Origin: Fredricksoniimonas sp964643325
GTDB lineage: Bacteria; Omnitrophota; Gorgyraeia; Zapsychrales; Fredricksoniimonadaceae
Reading direction: 5' to 3'
Assembly (NCBI GenBank): GCA_964643325.1
Contig: CAZXSE010000023.1
Span: 1-14,390 of the forward strand
DNA: 14,390 nt
The notes under the pieces: model-generated
What the model saw: the letters and a program-made list of their open reading frames with translations, nothing else
What the model was told of the DNA's origin: nothing
The model's database searches: none
Shown: one piece after another, positions 12,001 through 14,390 of the stretch
Layout: the number at the start of each line of letters is the position of its first letter
How positions within the stretch are numbered: the stretch's first letter is position 1
Translations under genes and position numbers: made by a program

Positions 12001-14390
12001 GATCAGGCCGGGGATCCACAAAGCACCCAACAATACGACATTTAAGTCCAGCGCGAGGATGTTGCCCAAGAATGGAATGGCAGGGTTCCAGGCCGCACCC
12101 ATTAATTCCATGCCTGGGATCAGGAAGAAATAGAACATGAACGCGTTCCAGGCAATCTTGAACATTACATCCAGTGTCCAGAATGCCCCTCGATATAACT
12201 TCTCCCCGGCGGTCAATTCCGGTTTTGCATATCCCACTGAAGGTGCCGGGGTCTTACCAAAAGCCGCGGCGCGCACATGCCGCTCCAACAAATAATTTAA
12301 GGCCCAGCCAAAACCCTTGATAACTGTCCATACTGCAAGATATGTCGTCAAGGCAACCCCCGCCGCCATCATCCCTTTGAACACAAATACGCCCAAAATG
12401 GCCGCGGAAGACATCATCAATGTATATTCTAACGGCTTATACTGAGTGCGCAAAACTTGTGCAACGGACCTCCAAATCCTTAAAATATAAGGTGCTTTTC
12501 CGTTATCAACGATCATGTCTGAGAATGTCTTTGCAATTAACGACTTCTTACCGATCTTTTCTAATGCCTGCCCCTTGGTCATCCCGCCCCAATTGAATTG
12601 CTCGCTTAATTGCTCCTGACCACCCTGTTGGACATTACGGAAGAACTCGACGTATTCTCGATATTCTTTGTGCCTGACAACGAGTCTTTTTGCCCTAAAA
12701 ACATTCTTCTCTGATTCTTCTTTTAAAATCTTGATGAGCGGATCAACTTTGGACTTTAATTGTGCAATAAAATTATTATAAATTGCACTCCTGCTATCAT
12801 CTTCTCCATTTAAGGTATATTCAAGCTTGTCATACCACTCCACAAAACCTTTGGTACGAAAGAGATCATTCAGGTCATCTTGCCTGAAATAATACTGATA
12901 CGGCATCACATGCTTGGCGCTGCCTCCAGCTATTCCCTGAAATGTTGTTATCTGCAGCTGGAGAATATTGTGCCAACGGGTAAATTCTTTACGAACAAAC
13001 CCTCCAAACTGATCTTCGGTGCCATCACGACGAGCCTCCAGGCTCTTATCGAAAAGATAGCTGATGTATTCGGGCATATCATTAGAGAGAATTTCGCTTC
13101 CAACAAGAATAAGCTGAAGCGCCCAAAGGTCCTGTAGTGTGGGCTGAAAAGCGCTTTCATCCCCCATGTAAACCTTGCGCCAAACCTGATAAACCTGAAA
13201 ATATTCATTCAAGATATCTTCTTTGGACTCGCCCCGTTCAAGCCGACTGATAATAGATCCTTCAAAGATCCTTCTGGCGTTATCACGAACATCTGTTTCA
13301 AACCCGTAAGCACTCCACCCGTCGGTCTCCCTGGCCAATTCAGCATTCCAATCAACTTGCTCGTCTCCCTGCGTTGTCCGATCCCTGTTAACACTCTTTG
13401 TTGCTATTGCGGGCCTCTGAAACGCCTTGCTTTGCTCATCTTTCTGTTTCCGTTTTCCGAACATCCAGCCAACAAAGACCATGGCAAAGAAAGCTCCTGC
13501 CATATTCATAAAGACTTTCCAATGCCCCTTCAAATCCTGGAGAAATCCGGAAACGGCTTCAAGGCGGATCTTATCCACCGGCACTCCATCTACGAACTTG
13601 GTCGTGTGGATCTCGAGGATATTCGGCGCCGTCGGCGCTGTTTCCAATGCCGTGCTGCTGACCAGTTGTTTACCATTATCAACTGTAAATTGCTGATCAA
13701 GCCCAACCTGTGTCAACCGGCCGTCCTCATCCAGAGTTCCATAGACCGGAAGCGCGTACGGCGAATACACATCATATACGATCTTGTTCAGCCCCTTGGT
13801 CTGTATGCCGAGCATGCCGTTGGCAACACGATTACGTACATAATCAAACTCTTCGAACAAAAGCTCTCCATCCGGAGAGAACGCCGAATTCTTCAGGATC
13901 TCGGCATCAAGAACATGATAAAAGTTAGCCTCAGCCTGCTGAACATCCCCCTGCGGATCAAGAACAGAGACTTTTTGCGTATGCTTGAACAACATCGAAT
14001 GCGCCAGAACGCCATCTTCTTTAATGACCATCACGCCGGGAAGAATATTTATCGGAAGAGATATCTGCGTTGTTTCTCCGTTAATAAAAGTAATGTCGCG
14101 CCCCTCAAACCACCAAAGCGATACTTCCGTCTCTCCCGTTACACCCTGCTGCACCACAATATCCCGGCCGCGGCCATCATTAGGGATCAGATAATGCTGT
14201 GTCGGCTTTCCTTGAATATCAGAATAATGCGCCGATCCCTTGGAATGTTCGCGCACTAATGCCGTTATTTGATCCAAGATCTTAACGCGCACAGGATCGG
14301 TCTTCGCAGACTGGTATTTCTTTATAAGAGAACGCACGGCCTTTTCCGTCATTTGATACGACTCGGCATCCAATTTGTCTGTCTTGACAA
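9097..14390 (-). CDS. Bacterial GT48 1,3-beta-glucan (callose) synthase-like membrane protein (5' end off window)
   Basis: At least 1763 residues; the frame is open to the window edge. A TTG at 14373 or ATG at 14352 could start it, but neither has a Shine-Dalgarno, so the true start is probably outside. Numbering is from 14373. Residues 1-287 look non-membrane and beta-rich; a first helix is at 288-305. Residues 491-505 (PYQYYFRQDDLNDLF) match the N-terminal FKS1/callose synthase domain. TM groups lie near 650-690 and 737-810. The catalytic region resembles plant callose synthases in order: VFVNSLLMSMP (905-915), VMTPMYGEDVIYS (928-940), RLWASYQGQPFARTL (1022-1036), NQTHARSF (1169-1176), TIDMNQD (1184-1190), FHYGHPDV (1254-1261), NEDIFAGM (1280-1287), EAGKGRE (1303-1309). 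Six or so TM helices follow, with STGRGF (1459-1464) and LNPGG (1525-1529). The tail has a coiled coil (1636-1685). The expected reaction polymerises glucose from UDP-glucose and exports it; product and activity are inferred. GC is clearly lower than in neighbouring genes. Confidence 0.88.
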   Translation of the reverse strand, partial: VKTDKLDAESYQMTEKAVRSLIKKYQSAKTDPVRVKILDQITALVREHSKGSAHYSDIQGKPTQHYLIPNDGRGRDIVVQQGVTGETEVSLWWFEGRDITFINGETTQISLPINILPGVMVIKEDGVLAHSMLFKHTQKVSVLDPQGDVQQAEANFYHVLDAEILKNSAFSPDGELLFEEFDYVRNRVANGMLGIQTKGLNKIVYDVYSPYALPVYGTLDEDGRLTQVGLDQQFTVDNGKQLVSSTALETAPTAPNILEIHTTKFVDGVPVDKIRLEAVSGFLQDLKGHWKVFMNMAGAFFAMVFVGWMFGKRKQKDEQSKAFQRPAIATKSVNRDRTTQGDEQVDWNAELARETDGWSAYGFETDVRDNARRIFEGSIISRLERGESKEDILNEYFQVYQVWRKVYMGDESAFQPTLQDLWALQLILVGSEILSNDMPEYISYLFDKSLEARRDGTEDQFGGFVRKEFTRWHNILQLQITTFQGIAGGSAKHVMPYQYYFRQDDLNDLFRTKGFVEWYDKLEYTLNGEDDSRSAIYNNFIAQLKSKVDPLIKILKEESEKNVFRAKRLVVRHKEYREYVEFFRNVQQGGQEQLSEQFNWGGMTKGQALEKIGKKSLIAKTFSDMIVDNGKAPYILRIWRSVAQVLRTQYKPLEYTLMMSSAAILGVFVFKGMMAAGVALTTYLAVWTVIKGFGWALNYLLERHVRAAAFGKTPAPSVGYAKPELTAGEKLYRGAFWTLDVMFKIAWNAFMFYFFLIPGMELMGAAWNPAIPFLGNILALDLNVVLLGALWIPGLIFFYLDGFSIFYLLESVFAYIHGKLLGLGNIRTAKDIKKLMDRHNLNALIDAKLLPASLNLTVAAREEARRQILSQIFQQMRSRDEISDKELKLAQQGQLDQLFAIPRIQKRVAVFVNSLLMSMPAMPRWEDIKTVTVMTPMYGEDVIYSFDNIRDVKTGEPLLPTALNMRLDVGFTNLSYLVSRDPDSWKALLERVEREGKATAQEIESMRNVIDGNEMKGISEPLKMEIRLWASYQGQPFARTLDGLMNYARMLRIFATINHPEWGEAKIREEVSKKFQMVWAYQSWGAVMQAKNPVDVLKKGDALYLLKKYQQELGFNIEIASIQEKEIEKEAGKKVKVFYKVLSKYEEKNQGTADIFNIPLTQNLAIITEGKPGNQTHARSFATGELIMTIDMNQDFYPEQAVKLPALFQEFNDDRVDVVGYPEDIYTSGFSPEGSYHAIADRTFTTSTQRVLTKLGVRFHYGHPDVWRASSAKIYGGVSSTSHVNEDIFAGMVRKLKGRLIVYREYIEAGKGREVSWSGTDGIFRKFGMGGMQQALSRFVLWLNTSMGPGEVLAHHFGGIGFYFKKPIVLAALFAYVTCVMFLGVSVFTGFTSAAVLSFVGIFVMGQAIVLNGYFQKVLEEGVVKGTKEFVKLWIGMTPFFMAHVFTAGVGAISAFFGLAAYVSTGRGFFLEHDPIDKVLTNFAKSHIFVGWIGMTISLLAIGIWWNFALVASAPFVMIFLCGMIMPFILNPGGLPIRGTSAEKFLELWNKDVSKVGPFVKKTFSSNYEVNNKPVGINWRKRLVDGPIFTTGAIIWLLITTPVAAVTFVILGIKKIMHIKTPPSGITLSSSKDEGPTLGKRSKDAAEQIKALEDQLVQAQKDAAEADQQLKRALTEQQQALKDAAAVVDEASIDKVEAPDNVGGIDLGDEHLTINIKVDGAGMPLPVQFQDPAMINIQGLSPVIRDIAPVTALNMPVVAELLK

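Noticed and set aside
13357..14259. 300-codon plus-strand ORF opposite the glucan synthase-like gene
   Set aside because: No domain or membrane logic, no ribosome site, and it lies entirely within a long conserved minus-strand frame.
9097..14390. Eukaryotic contamination as the source of the GT48-like sequence
   Set aside because: It is continuous with bacterial genes on one contig, intronless over 5 kb, and closed by an intrinsic bacterial terminator. An assembly chimera cannot be fully excluded without reads.

Overview
The window is 14.4 kb of bacterial DNA with every convincing gene on the minus strand, so transcription runs from high to low coordinates. It shows Shine-Dalgarno sites, intrinsic terminators and ATGA-type start/stop overlaps, and no introns, tRNA, rRNA, CRISPR array or transposase. 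The gene set (energy-converting hydrogenase-type membrane subunit, di-iron flavoprotein, zinc exporter, very large membrane glycosyltransferase, small zinc-ribbon proteins) suits an anaerobic or microaerobic didermic bacterium. A candidate phylum such as Omnitrophota is my guess; the sequence alone does not settle the taxonomy.

From the right: (1) 9097-14390, a very large membrane protein (at least 1763 residues, cut by the window edge) whose central half reads as a 1,3-beta-glucan (callose) synthase of glycosyltransferase family 48, a family best known from plants, fungi and oomycetes. It ends at a strong UUCG-loop terminator. (2) 8127-8961, a two-gene unit: a lysine-rich small protein whose C-terminus is encoded by a palindromic repeat, and a TPR protein. 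(3) 5907-8041, a run of a zinc-ribbon protein, a probable second small zinc-finger ORF, a secreted disulfide-rich repeat protein and a sensorless histidine kinase translationally coupled to it. (4) 4456-5691, a DEAD-box RNA helicase followed by a terminator. (5) 2231-4344, an A-type flavoprotein (oxygen or nitric oxide reductase) with a zinc-type CDF exporter 5 bases downstream, a stress and detoxification pair. (6) 1-2074, a near-consensus promoter driving a helix-turn-helix/PTS EIIA(Ntr)-like protein that overlaps a HyfB/HycC-like proton-pumping subunit running off the left edge.

The main discovery candidate is the bacterial GT48 protein: motif after motif matches eukaryotic callose synthases in the right order, yet it sits between ordinary bacterial genes in a segment with clearly lower GC than its neighbours. 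Second is the secreted protein, which combines four exact 31-residue Cx10C repeats with two copies of a mirror-symmetric Cx6Cx3C-x21-Cx3Cx6C module. Third is the physical coupling of a PTS phosphoacceptor/HTH protein to a proton-pumping hydrogenase subunit.
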